Source: Polia nebulosa (taxonomy: Eukaryota > Arthropoda > Insecta > Lepidoptera > Noctuidae). Taken from it: DNA of 64,000 nucleotides. The position numbers were made by a program, and so were the translations under genes. Position 1 is the stretch's first letter. Every line of letters begins with the position of its first letter. The notes beneath the pieces were generated by a model. The model searched no databases, was not told where the DNA came from, and saw only the letters and a program-made list of their open reading frames with translations. Shown here in pieces: positions 44,901-56,900 of the stretch. Location: contig OX589588.1 of the NCBI GenBank assembly GCA_951329385.1, forward strand, positions 124,001-188,000, in the 5' to 3' direction.

Positions 44901-47900
44901 ATTACTATCTTTTTCTCTCTTATAAAACAAGAAAGAGACGGACGTAAATTAGAGCGGTCAAATTTAGTTGAACCAATATTACTATACAAATTTAGGGTAC
45001 ACGTAAAAACATGTAGACTAAAAACACGGTAAAGTGCAAGGCGTAAACTAATTTGACATCTCTAACTTAGTTCATAGCTATAGCCGTCCTTTTCTCGCAC
45101 TGCCTTTTAGTAAAAGATAGCGATTCTCTCATTTTAATTTAGATATTCATCAAGAGAATCGGCACCATTGGCACTTATTAATTCGTTTAAGGAAAGCAAT
45201 CGCAAACGCTCGTGTCTGCTATTGCGCTCGACGAGACGCTAAGCGATATAATATCTAGTCTCAGATCGGCCTAGAAGCGACTGACGTGAGCTGCGCGGGC
45301 CCACTGAAAGAAAGAAAGAAAAAGAATTTATTTGCCACAAATTAACGACATACACAAAAATATGATTTTGCTAACTTAACCCTTATCGATAGTGTTAGTA
45401 GATCTTATATTATATGTTAGTAACAAGTTTAACAAAAAAAAACGAAAGAAAAAAAAATGTAAGTAGGTAGGTATAAATAAATAAAAAGCAGATGCATGTC
45501 GTGCACTGCTTTTCTATCTCCTCGTTCCCCCCGAACACTTCACTCCGCACCGCTAGTATTCGTGGAACGTTTCGTTACAAACTAATCATATGGTTAAAAA
45601 CGAGCGAGCCTTACAGTAGTCGCATATGATGTGTCACATTTGACATCTCACATTGGTAATAAACAACATTAATATTCTATTCTGAAAAATAAAATAAAAA
45701 CATTTAGTTCCGATTTCAACCGCGCCAACTCTATCACGGCGCGCGCTCATTGGTCAAATCGAATAGCGCGCGCTTCCCCAGCTTCCTGTTACACTCTTCC
45801 GTCCCATTTCATGAAATCACTCCCACAGATTGGAGGAAAGCGAGAGAAAAGATGTTACACGTCAAAAAGTATTTATAAATAAGGCTGCAAATGTTGTTGT
45901 CTGTGGTTTGTCGAGTCAAGTACGGTATCTGTCAATATTATTAGCTAAGCAAGGGAACAGAGATCACATAACAGTAAGAGCGCCGACCGTAAGAATATCT
46001 TACTCATAAGATATCCCTTTCAACTTGTCATAGGACGTTAGTTTCACTAAGTAAACATTAATTGTTCTATCTTTTTAAGGCCCTTATAGCCGCCAAGTGG
46101 CGCCCTCATTGAAATCAAAAGTGCCAAAAACGGCTGTTTTGGTATTTATAATTATATATAAGATTATACGTAAGAAAGATTATAGGTACGTAATTATAAT
46201 TATAACTTTATGAGTACAAAAATTGAATGAAAGTTAGATACTATATACAATACACACAATAAACTATATACAACTTCGCTGTCCAATGACTCATATATGA
46301 CTCATAGGAACGTACTAGAATAAGTTCATGAGTCACAGGTGACTCATTTCTCTATACAATTTAAGTCAAATTATTCAGTATGAACGTGACGTGATATTTC
46401 TTTAAGTCATGCGTGGACGTATAGCAAAAAAACCTAATATTTATGAAAATTTAACGCCCTACGTTTGTGAGTCACATGTGACTCAAAAAAGCTAGTAAGC
46501 GTAACAATAAGAAAAACCTGTGGACGTACGGCATTATCAAAGTGTATGAAGAGAGGGAAGACGTTAATGAATTGAAAATCGAACGAATGGTAAAACTTGT
46601 TTAGTGCAGGTTGCAAAGGAATTACATTAATTTGGTAGACGCGCAGTCGTCGCGCACCTCGTTTGCCTGTTACAACTTGTTACAAATATAATATAATATA
46701 TGTTGGTTAGTGCTGTTTCTTATCTTCATTATTTCAGTTGTACAGCCGGATACTCTGGAGAAAGGTGCGAAGTGAACACGTGCCACAAGCATTGCTTAAA
46801 CAGCGGTGTTTGTTCTCTGAATGAGGAGGATGAGCCAGTCTGTCAGTGCTCAGCAGATTACGATGGTGAAAGATGCGAAGTTTCTACCAGTAAAGACAAT
46901 TGTGCCAGTACTGCCAATGCTGAGGGAGAAACTAAACTCAGGTAAAACACATTCTTCTCACTGTATGTATGTACGCTAGTTATTAAACTCTCATAAAATT
47001 CAAATTCATGTAGCAACATTAAATCACACAAAATAAATTGCTAACTGTGACCAATAATTGTGTGTAGCAGCAGCGGTGAGGTTTGGTGAAAACTTAGGTG
47101 TTTTATAGATTGTGTTGAGGATTTTACAATGAAAAATACGATTCCTAACGCATCGTTTTTCATTGTACGAGTTAACGTTAGCGAGAAAAAGATGTATTCG
47201 CCATCTTGCATACAACCATCGAGGGAAAGGGTGTGGGAACAATATTCTTAGCAGAACAGAACAGAATAAAATAAAAAAGACAACAATCGAAAATAACGTT
47301 TTATTTCTTATGATTTAAATTCAAAAATTAAACGGACTCTTTATCACTACACAAAATTAATAAAAGGCAGAATTGGCTATCCAAATGGGCAGAGGTTTCC
47401 CTTAATCAAGCTCACTTCACAAAAAGTTGCTCCGAATCAGCGTGCAGCGACTTATATAGGCGCACCGCGGCAAATGTCTGCCATCCCCTCCTGTCGATGG
47501 TTGTGACGTCATTTTTTTACTAAAACTTCTAACAATGTTTTAAATAAAAACCAATCACTGTTGAGAGATTAGGATGACGTAGTGTGTCGTGTCGTTTTGT
47601 GCCTCGAGATGTTGCTAGTAGTAGTCCTTGATGTTCGTTTATGGAGCAGAAATTCACAAAATGCCCCCGGCCTTGGAAGCAGTGGCTTTCAATGGTCTTC
47701 AGTTACTGCCTCAGTGTTGATCACGTCCTGTAGGAGAGGACAAATCTTGATAAATGCGCGCCATACCACGCCCGATGACGTCTGTATATCAGCCATCCGG
47801 GATATACCATCCTTTCCTGGGATAGTGCAAAGAACACGTCCCAAATGCCACTTCAAAGGTGGGAGATTATTGTCCTTTATAACCACTAAGGAGTTTGGTT

Positions 47901-50900
47901 TGAGCTCGTCCTTATTCGCCGTCCATTTGGTCCGCACTTGCAGTTTGGAGATGTATTCCTTCGCCCACCGGTTCCAGAAGTGTTGGCGAAGTTGTTCTAC
48001 CCTCTGGTATCTCTGAAGACGACTAGCAGGAACATCGCGTAGGTCATCGCCGGCTGGCGCAGTCAGTGGTCGACCAACAAGGAAGTGACCGGGAGTGACC
48101 GGGGAAAAGTCATGAGGATCGGTAGAGAGAGGAGATAGAGGTCTGGAGTTTAGTACTGCTTCTACTTGAGCCAATACTGTGCTGTACTCTTCGAACGTGA
48201 GGTGCACGTTACCTATCACACGACGAAGATGGTTACTCGACTTTACTCCTGCCTCCCACAAACCACCAAAATACGGAGAATAAGGGGAAATAAAGTGGAA
48301 TTTAATATTTTGACTAGATGCGAATTCTAAAATATCATTGCTACAATGATTTAAAATTTTTGAAAAATCGTTCATTACACCTACGAAATTACGACCATTA
48401 TGAGAGTAGATATCTGCAGGCTTGCCACGGAGTGTAAATAAATCTTTTAAAGTACACTGACAAAATACAGATGTATAGCACGAGTCACGAAACAAATAAA
48501 TAGACAAAATAATGTAGCCTTTGATAAGCCTAGTACCCCTATCTTTTCGGTTCAGAATGAGCACAGGCCCAGCGTAATCCACCCTACATCGAACGAATGG
48601 AAGACTCTGGTGTAACTCGCTCCCTAGGTAAGTTACCCATCATATGACTAAACGTCTTACCTCTTGCGAGTACAAGTAACACAACTATGCACTACCTGGC
48701 GAGCTAAATTCCTACCTCCGACAGGCCACCACGATTTGCGTAAATGAAAAAGTAATGCCTGCGGAGCAGCGTGTTCATAACGAAATAATAAAGTGGTAAA
48801 ATAATGTTTACTATGAACCACAATTGGATGTTTTTACCGTAAATAAACTCATCAGAATTAACTAAATGACCACGTTAAGCCGTTGGTCCCGGCTGTCAAT
48901 CGTGGATCTTTATCAGTCGTTATGGGTCGTCAGAAGCCCGAAAGTCTGACAACCAGTCTTGTGGAGGTGAGATAGGCACTCGCTTCATGTAAAATACTGG
49001 TATTCACCTGCATCCGGTTAGACTGGAAGCCGACCCCAAGATAGTTGGGAAAAGGCTAGGCAGAACAACAATTAAATAAACGACCACCTACGCGCATTAA
49101 TTTGTGATCGACTAAAAACAAATTTAATTTAGATAAAGAACCTTTATTTTCAATAGTCTCATTATTAGTTGCATTGTTCAACTCACAGTTTCAACTCTTT
49201 CATTCTTATCTCTCAGGCCACTCACAGACGTTAAAAATTGACAAAACATTTAAGCAACGAACTGGCTATTGCCTACGGTGGACCGCACGGCAGTGTCTTA
49301 GGTCCCACTTTGTTTTTGGTCTTCATCAATGATCTCTGTAATATGAAATAAAATTCCGGAAACATTGTTTCTTTTGCCGATGACACTATCACCTTCTCTG
49401 ACAACTCTTGGTCTAGCCTCCAAACCACGGCTCAGAAAGGGATTGATGTCGTACGTAGCTGACTTATGTCAAGTAACAAAACTTTTTTCTTTTTTTTTCA
49501 AAATCACATCACAACCTTGGACTCCCGCAACTCTGCAAGCTCCTGTCAATTTAATACACCAAACTGTAACTTTCCACTTATTACATCTACTGATACAGTT
49601 AAATACCTTTATATCACTCTCGACAAGCACCTCAACTTTAAAGCACATACTACTCTTCTGACAGGCCGAGTCAGCGAACTTATTTTTTTTTTTTTTTAAC
49701 TCTTAGACACATTGACAACGTTCACCTTATACGGTCCGTATGTTTTACAATGTGCCAGTATGTAATCTCTTACAGTATTGCAAGTTGGGGTGGTGTTGCT
49801 AAATCAATTCTCAAGCCTCTTAGGTTAAGCGCGCACAACGAAATTTATTCGTTGCGATTTTTGAAATGCGAAATGAAATCTATTGAAAATTGCAAACGAT
49901 TTAATTTCGCAGTGCGCGGATTGTAGTGTATTTCTGTTGTTCACAGACTTGCGATATTTTTTCGCAACGATTTTTTATCGTAGTGCGCGCTTAGCCTTAA
50001 GGTGGCGCAGCGAGTGGTTCGTAAGGTAGCCACTTTTCGACCAATACTTATCCGCCATCATCGCTTGGGTATCCAGTGGAGATTCCGTGTTAATGGATAG
50101 TACGGCACGAACTTGGGAAGGTAAGTGACCCATCCATAAAATTTTGAGCGCGTTATCAGGTACTTTTTCTCCAGCCAGCTCTCGCATCACCCTCAGGAGT
50201 TGTGTAGGCTTCTGATCTCCTAATTCTAGTCCACTCAAAAGCTTCTGGAATTGACGGGACTCGGACTGCTCGTACATTGACAGCAAACGATTCTTCAAAG
50301 CGTTGTATCTTCCTGACTCGGGTGGTTTACAGATGATATCACTAATTTGTTCGATGTCTTTCCTCTCCAGGACTGCGATGACCAAGTTATATTTTTGTTC
50401 ATTGCTTGTCTTATATAGTGATATCACGGCTTCAAACTGAGCAAACCACAGCCTTGGTTGTGCTCGCCAGGATTGTGGGACCTTCGCTTGAAGTGCAATA
50501 GCAGCAACTTTCTTTTCGCACTTTTCTGTTACGGTGTCGTCAAAATGTTCCATGACTAATTTCGATCACATCGGGGTCACCAAAATGTGGGTACTACTTG
50601 GGCTGTTGAGTAAGACGCTCGTTTTGGGAATGAATATGAATATATTTCCAAACCAACATTTATACAAAATTCTTAAAAATTATAGCAATTTGAAAGTAAG
50701 TAGGTAGCAGTAACTGGAGGGTAGTCGACGTGTGAGTATGTGCGATGCAGACTACGCGCAATGATATAAATACTCGTCTGAGGGCTAGCATCATTTAGTG
50801 TCGAGCCGCGTGCCGCGCGGTTTTTTTTTTTTTTGGGGGGTGGGAAATCATCCTATGACTTCTTCCGCTCTAGGGTGGAGCGGAAGGGCGTGTCAGACTC

Positions 50901-53900
50901 TTACTGACTAAAACCCACCCCTGTTCCTCCCTGCCCTACGTGCCCAGGGACGAGGTAACTCTTTCGAATTTATCCTCAACCCCCGGGCAGGCATTGGCCG
51001 TGGCAGGCCCCGTCCAATGCTGACAACTCTTTGAAGCGCGCGTGGAACACTACGTGCCGTCGACTCTCGGGCCTGGTGCTGATCGGGCGGCGAGTTACCC
51101 ACTACTCGCCGTCCGCAGGCCCGGGTGTGCCGCGCGGGTCAGTCGCTATGCTCCATGTTGTATGCCTGACTCCCACAATATTTTTATTTCGTTTATTCAT
51201 CTGTTAATGCATATTAAATTATATTTTTAAATATTTCAATAAAGAAAATAAAAATATAAAAATAGTATCCCACCGGTATTGGGAACAGGGTCCAAGCTAC
51301 CGGTGGTCAGGGCTCCAGAGAGAGGAACTACCTGAAAATGCGAACCAAGTTCAGAAGTACAGTGCCACGTTGCGGAGGTCATAAAATAAACAAGGCTTTA
51401 ACAATGCCTTGTTACAAATACCACTACCAGCTTTCTAAATCAAGCCCTTGATCCAGCCGCCTAACGAGAGCCTCCTGAGGTGTTGGTCGAGGCTCGTGGC
51501 TATAAGGCCATTGGCTGACACGACTATCGGCACAATGTCGACAACCTCGCGAGCCAAGTCAAGATACCTGATTTGCTTATCTTTCTCGGCGTTCACTAGG
51601 TTCTCGTCATGCGAGACGGCAATGTCAACGATCATTGCATGCCTCTCGATTCGGTCCACTACCATTATATTAGGAGTATTGGCTACAATAGTCCTGTCAG
51701 TGATGATGGACCAATCCCAGTACAATGAGATATGACCATTATCGAGAACTGGGTCGGGCACATACCTGTAGTACGGCACTTCCGATTCCAAAAGAGAGTA
51801 TTTCACAGCAAGTTGCTGATGGATAATCTTGGCTACAAGATTGTGCCTATGCAAGTACTCACCGTTAGCTAGACGAGAACAACCAGAGATTATGTGGCGG
51901 ATTGATTCTCCCGTTCGATGACATGCCCGCCAGATGTCAACTGTGCCATCCTTCGCAACATACGAGTATCTCCGGTACTTTTTCGTCATGATAACTTCGT
52001 CTATAATTGCACAGACAAAACCTTCGGTTTCGCCAAAGCGATCAGTGACACGTAGCCAGGCTACGGACGCTAGTTGGTCTTCATCGGGCCTATGTAGGGC
52101 CCGGAAAAAGCAACCGTGAAGTTCCTTACTCTGCCATAATTCTCTGCGATCGTTAGTGTCAAGCACTAGAGGTTTGCGCCAGTTCTCGTTAGCCAAGAAG
52201 AGCGGGGTGAGGCTCTTGTCCACCGCCCCTACATCTCGATACATACCCTCGTCAGCAGCTAAGAAATACTTCCTGACACTGCAAACCTCGCAATTGTGGA
52301 GGGTCTTAACATTTTAAAAGCCTTGGCCTCCACACTTCCGCGGGACATACAGTCTCATCACTGACGAACGTGGGTGATGCATTCGATATGCAGTCAGCAG
52401 TGTACGGACCCACCTAGCCTGGGCGTCAAGTTCCGTCTGAGTCCATTTGAGTCCACCTGATAGAAGGCTATTGAATACCTTCTTCAGGCGGCCAAAGAAA
52501 CGTTCCTTCAACGATTGCTTCATGTCAGTAACATTGATACCTGTTGCGTACGTGCGAATGAAACAGCGTGTTGCTTAGCACTGACAGTTTATTATAAAAA
52601 AAGTGACAAGATCGTCAAGTTGCAACCTACACCAACTAAACCTACTTACACATATATAACAACCCCTCCCTTACAAGTAATGACTTAATTCACACAAAGA
52701 CTGACAAAAAAACTGTTATAATCTACATGAGGAAGATTACGTTTGACCCTGTCTTGTGGGGCAGTAGGTGGCATATCAGGTCCTAGTCCACGTGATTCCG
52801 TTGACACAGTCCCATTGTCTATGGCAGTCGTAGCTCCGCCCTCAGAAAACACTGCTGACAATTCTTTTGCTGTGAGTCTCCGTCTCCTCCTCTACAGCCC
52901 TAGAAAGAGAAGCGGTGGTAGTTGGACAGTCTGGTTCCGATTGTGATGTGATTTCTGGAACAGCTTCAATATCGGACGCGTCAGAAACACTGTCGGTAAC
53001 CTATGTTAACATAGGTCACTATGATATTTTCTTATCTGATTCTTGTGTCTTGTTACATAGGAGTTCAATTCAGGAACAAAAACTTTATATACCACCCTGC
53101 CAATTTTTTCTACTATTGTTGCTCGTATCCAATAATGTTTTTTCTTATTCACATATTTTTTAATCAACACTTCTTCTCTTAAGTTAAAATCTTTACTTTT
53201 TTTACCACCGTAGTATTTACTCTGTAACGATTGCTTATATTTTACTGCTGCGGAGAGCTCCGGCGAGGAAGGCAAAGGAGTGGGTTTTAATAAGTCTAAT
53301 CTACACCTGAGTGGACGGCCATAAAACAACTGTGCCGGTGATTTATTTGTCGAGCTATGTGTTGAGTTCCGATAATCAAATAAAATCTTGTTTATTATAT
53401 ATTGTCTAAGTTTTTCCTATAATTTTAATACCTTTTTTTACAATTTTGACGGCACTCTCGACTTGGCCGTTACTGCTTTTTTTTTTTTTGGGGGGGGTGG
53501 GCAATCATCCAATGACTTCTTCCACTCTAGGGTGGAGCGGACGGGCGTGTCAGACTCTTCAAGTGGAAATATCCAGAACCGAACCTCAAATAGGGTGACT
53601 TAGTAATTGTGAAAGATTTTAATGCTGTTCCATTACAATATAAAATGGCTCGTATTGTAAAAACATACCCAGGTAGAGATGTTAGAGTAAGAGCTGCTGA
53701 TGTAATGATGAAAAATAAGGTTTACAGAAGGTCAATCAAACGGCTCTGTCAACTACCTGTAAAATAAGTTAATGCCGGCCCCAATTATGTTTAGAACAAT
53801 CTAAACATAGACAATAATAAATGTATAAATTAAGTATAAACTTGCAACACTAGACGATAATTGATATATTTTTGTGTTGTGTCCAGGTTTTTTTTCTTTT

Positions 53901-56900
53901 CCTGTTGAAAAGATTGTAACGAGCGGCTGTGTTCTTTGACTGTAAAAATTAAAGTTCCAAGTTTTTCAAAGTTTACACGCATTTTATTCTATACAACAAC
54001 TATAAGATCTCTCTTCAGTCGTGCACTCTTGACAGAGTGGTCGTGGCTTATGATGATGTTGGACTGTTACGGTTATCCTCTGCGAGTACGGCAGCCCTCG
54101 CAATGCGTTTCGAACGGCTTTTGTTGTAGGTGTCGCGAGAGCATTGCACAATGGAGCATTTTGTGGTGCTTTTTATAAGGTCGGTCCAGCGTGTAGGTGA
54201 CCTGCCGCGTGAACGTCTCCCCTCTACATGGCCTTGGACGATGAGGCGCTCCATGGAGTCTTCGTTACGGATGACGTGTCCGAAAAATTTAAGTATTCGT
54301 ATTTGCACAATCGACGATAATCTATCTTTGATGTTGAGCTCTTTTAAGATGGAAACGTTGGTACGGCGTGCTGTCCATGCTATACGGAGCATTCGCCTCC
54401 AGGACCACATCTCTAGAGCATCTATTTTTCGGCGCTCCTGTGCATGAATCGTCCATGTTGCCGCAGCGTACAGAAATATTGGAAACATCAGCGTTTTCAT
54501 CAGTTGAACTTTAGTGTTCTTGGTGATGTTGCGATTCTTCCAGATTTTTTCCATTCTGTTTACTGCAGACCTCGTTATGGCACATCTTCTTCGCATCTCG
54601 TCTTCACAGTCGCCGGTGTTAGTGATAGTAGAACCGAGGTATACGTAGTTCGGAATTACGTCGCAGTTGGAAATTGCAGTAATTTCAGGTTTATTTTCTT
54701 CAGATCTGTCTATTATCATCACCTTCGTCTTGTCTCTGTTAATAATAATAATAATAATAATAATATTCCACAACTATCACACAACGCCATCTAGTCCCAA
54801 GCTAAGCAGAGCTTGTGTTATGGGTACTAGACAACTGATAACTCTCTGTTCTTTCTTTCTTTCTTTCTTTACATACTTATATATTTCTAAATACATACAT
54901 ATTATAGATAAATTACACCCAGACACAGAACAAATGATCGTGCTCATTACACAAACATTTGTCCTGGGTGGGAATCGAACCCACGACCTCCGGCATAGCA
55001 GTCAGGGTCACTAACCACTAGACCAACAGGCCAGTCGAATATATAAATAGCGAGACCAAACGAGAGGCTCACGGTTTCTAGGCGAGTCAGAAGTTCTTTC
55101 AGGTCTTCTTTTGATCTAGCGAGAAGTGTCGTATCGTCAGCGTATCTCAAGTTCGAGACTCTCCGGCCACCGATAGGAATACCTTTATCCCACCCTTCCA
55201 AGACTATCCGCATGATGCATTCTGTATATATATTAAATAGGAGTGGTGATAGAATACACCCCTGCCTTACTCCTGCTTGCGTCTTAAACTGCACCGAGTG
55301 CACATCGTCTATTCGGACTGTCGTGGTGCCATCCAGGTACAGCCGGCGTACGAGGTGAATCAGATGTTCGGGAGCACCCATTTCCACAAGTACTTCCCAC
55401 AATTTGCGCCACTTGACAGTGTCGAACGCCTTGCAAAAGTCAACAAAGCATATACATGCGATCATTTAACGAACCTAAGAAGTCGAGGTGTATCCTATAG
55501 AAAGCATGTAGTGGGAACGGCCATGGCGAGAGTGGGGCGCGTGGTGGAGCTGGTCGGTTCGGACTTCATTTTAACAACACCTAAATGCAAACTATGTAAC
55601 TCCTTAATCACCTTGCCGTGTAATTCAGCTGGAATTACAATTTTAAGCCCTTTCATCAGACACCCATCATCTACAGATAGTTGCGTCTTGGAAAGATAGT
55701 AAGATTTTAAATCCGAGTTCGTAACCTTTCGCGGCCAACCGCGCTGTGTGTACCCCACTACCTTTTGCAATACTAAATCACGGTCGGTAGACGCTCGAAG
55801 TTGATCCAGAGTGACCGATAAATCTCCCTCAACAATAAAATGGACGTATGTCGACTGATCCTCATATTCGTTCACCTCTTCATGTAAGCCCAGGCCCGTA
55901 CTCAGTTCATCTGTGCTTGCAATAGAACGTGACAGGAAATCTGCTATGTTATCGGCGCTGCGAACGTAGGTTATTTTGTAATTATAAGCCGCTAAAAATA
56001 TTGCGTAACGCTGTAATCTGTTTGCTGTCACTTATGGAATCCCCTTGTGCGACCCGAAAATTGACAGAAGGGGTTTATGATCAGTGCATAATATAAACGG
56101 ATCCTCCGTGCCATATAAATATTGGTGAAACCGTTTAATGCCAAATATAATCGCAGTCGCTTCTTTCTGTATTTGAGAATATCTCTTCTCAACTGGAATC
56201 AATGAGTAAGACGCAAACGACACTGGCCTTTTAAGTCCGTCCCTGTCAACCTGCGATAACACCGCCACGAGACCATACGGTAAAAAATAATAGTTGCGTT
56301 CTGATTAAAATGTGCTAATACATTATCTGAGATTAAATATCGTTTAATTTCGCTAAACGCTTGTTGGTATATGTCTGTCCATGACCATTTACTATTTTTA
56401 TTGATTAATTAGTACAATGGACTAAGTATTGTCAAGGCCCCAGGTACAAAGTTCCTATAATAATTAATTAATCCTAAGAAAGATTGCAACTCGGTTACAT
56501 TTGTTGGTATCGGGGCGACACGAATAGCTTTTATTTTATCTGGTGATTTACGTACACCATTCTTGTCAATTATGTGTCCTAAATAATTAACTTCGTTTTG
56601 AAAGAAAACACACTTATCCTTCCTTAAAGATAACCCAGCTTCTGCTAACCTTGCTCACACTGTTCTCAGCCTCTCCAGGTGCTCCGATTTGTTTCTACCC
56701 GTCACTAGAATGTCATCCAACAGACAGAAAACTCCATCTAAACCCGAAACAATACCTTGCATTGCTTTTTGGAAAATGGCGGGAACACTAGATAAAACAA
56801 ATACTAACCGCGTGTACTTAAAAAGCCCTCTATGCGTGTTAAAACATGTTAATAAATGTGTATCATCATCTTCCGCTAGTAATAATTGACTGTAAGCACT

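Larger units (their letters stand above)
47280..49140 (-). mobile_element. BEL/Pao LTR retrotransposon, 3' part
   Basis: On the minus strand: RVGGR and the H2C2 integrase head (HAAPQALLFHLRKSWWPVGG region, CVTC), then the integrase core and C-terminus, then an LTR-like end with CTATATAAG near 47460 and AATAAAA near 47295. Everything upstream of the integrase is lost. A SINE-like insert (48874-49070) interrupts the integrase head. Confidence 0.85.

Noticed and set aside
54960..55034. tRNA gene on the minus strand
   Set aside because: A and B boxes are present, but the head continues into a SINE body with an (ATT)n tail, and the acceptor stem does not close.
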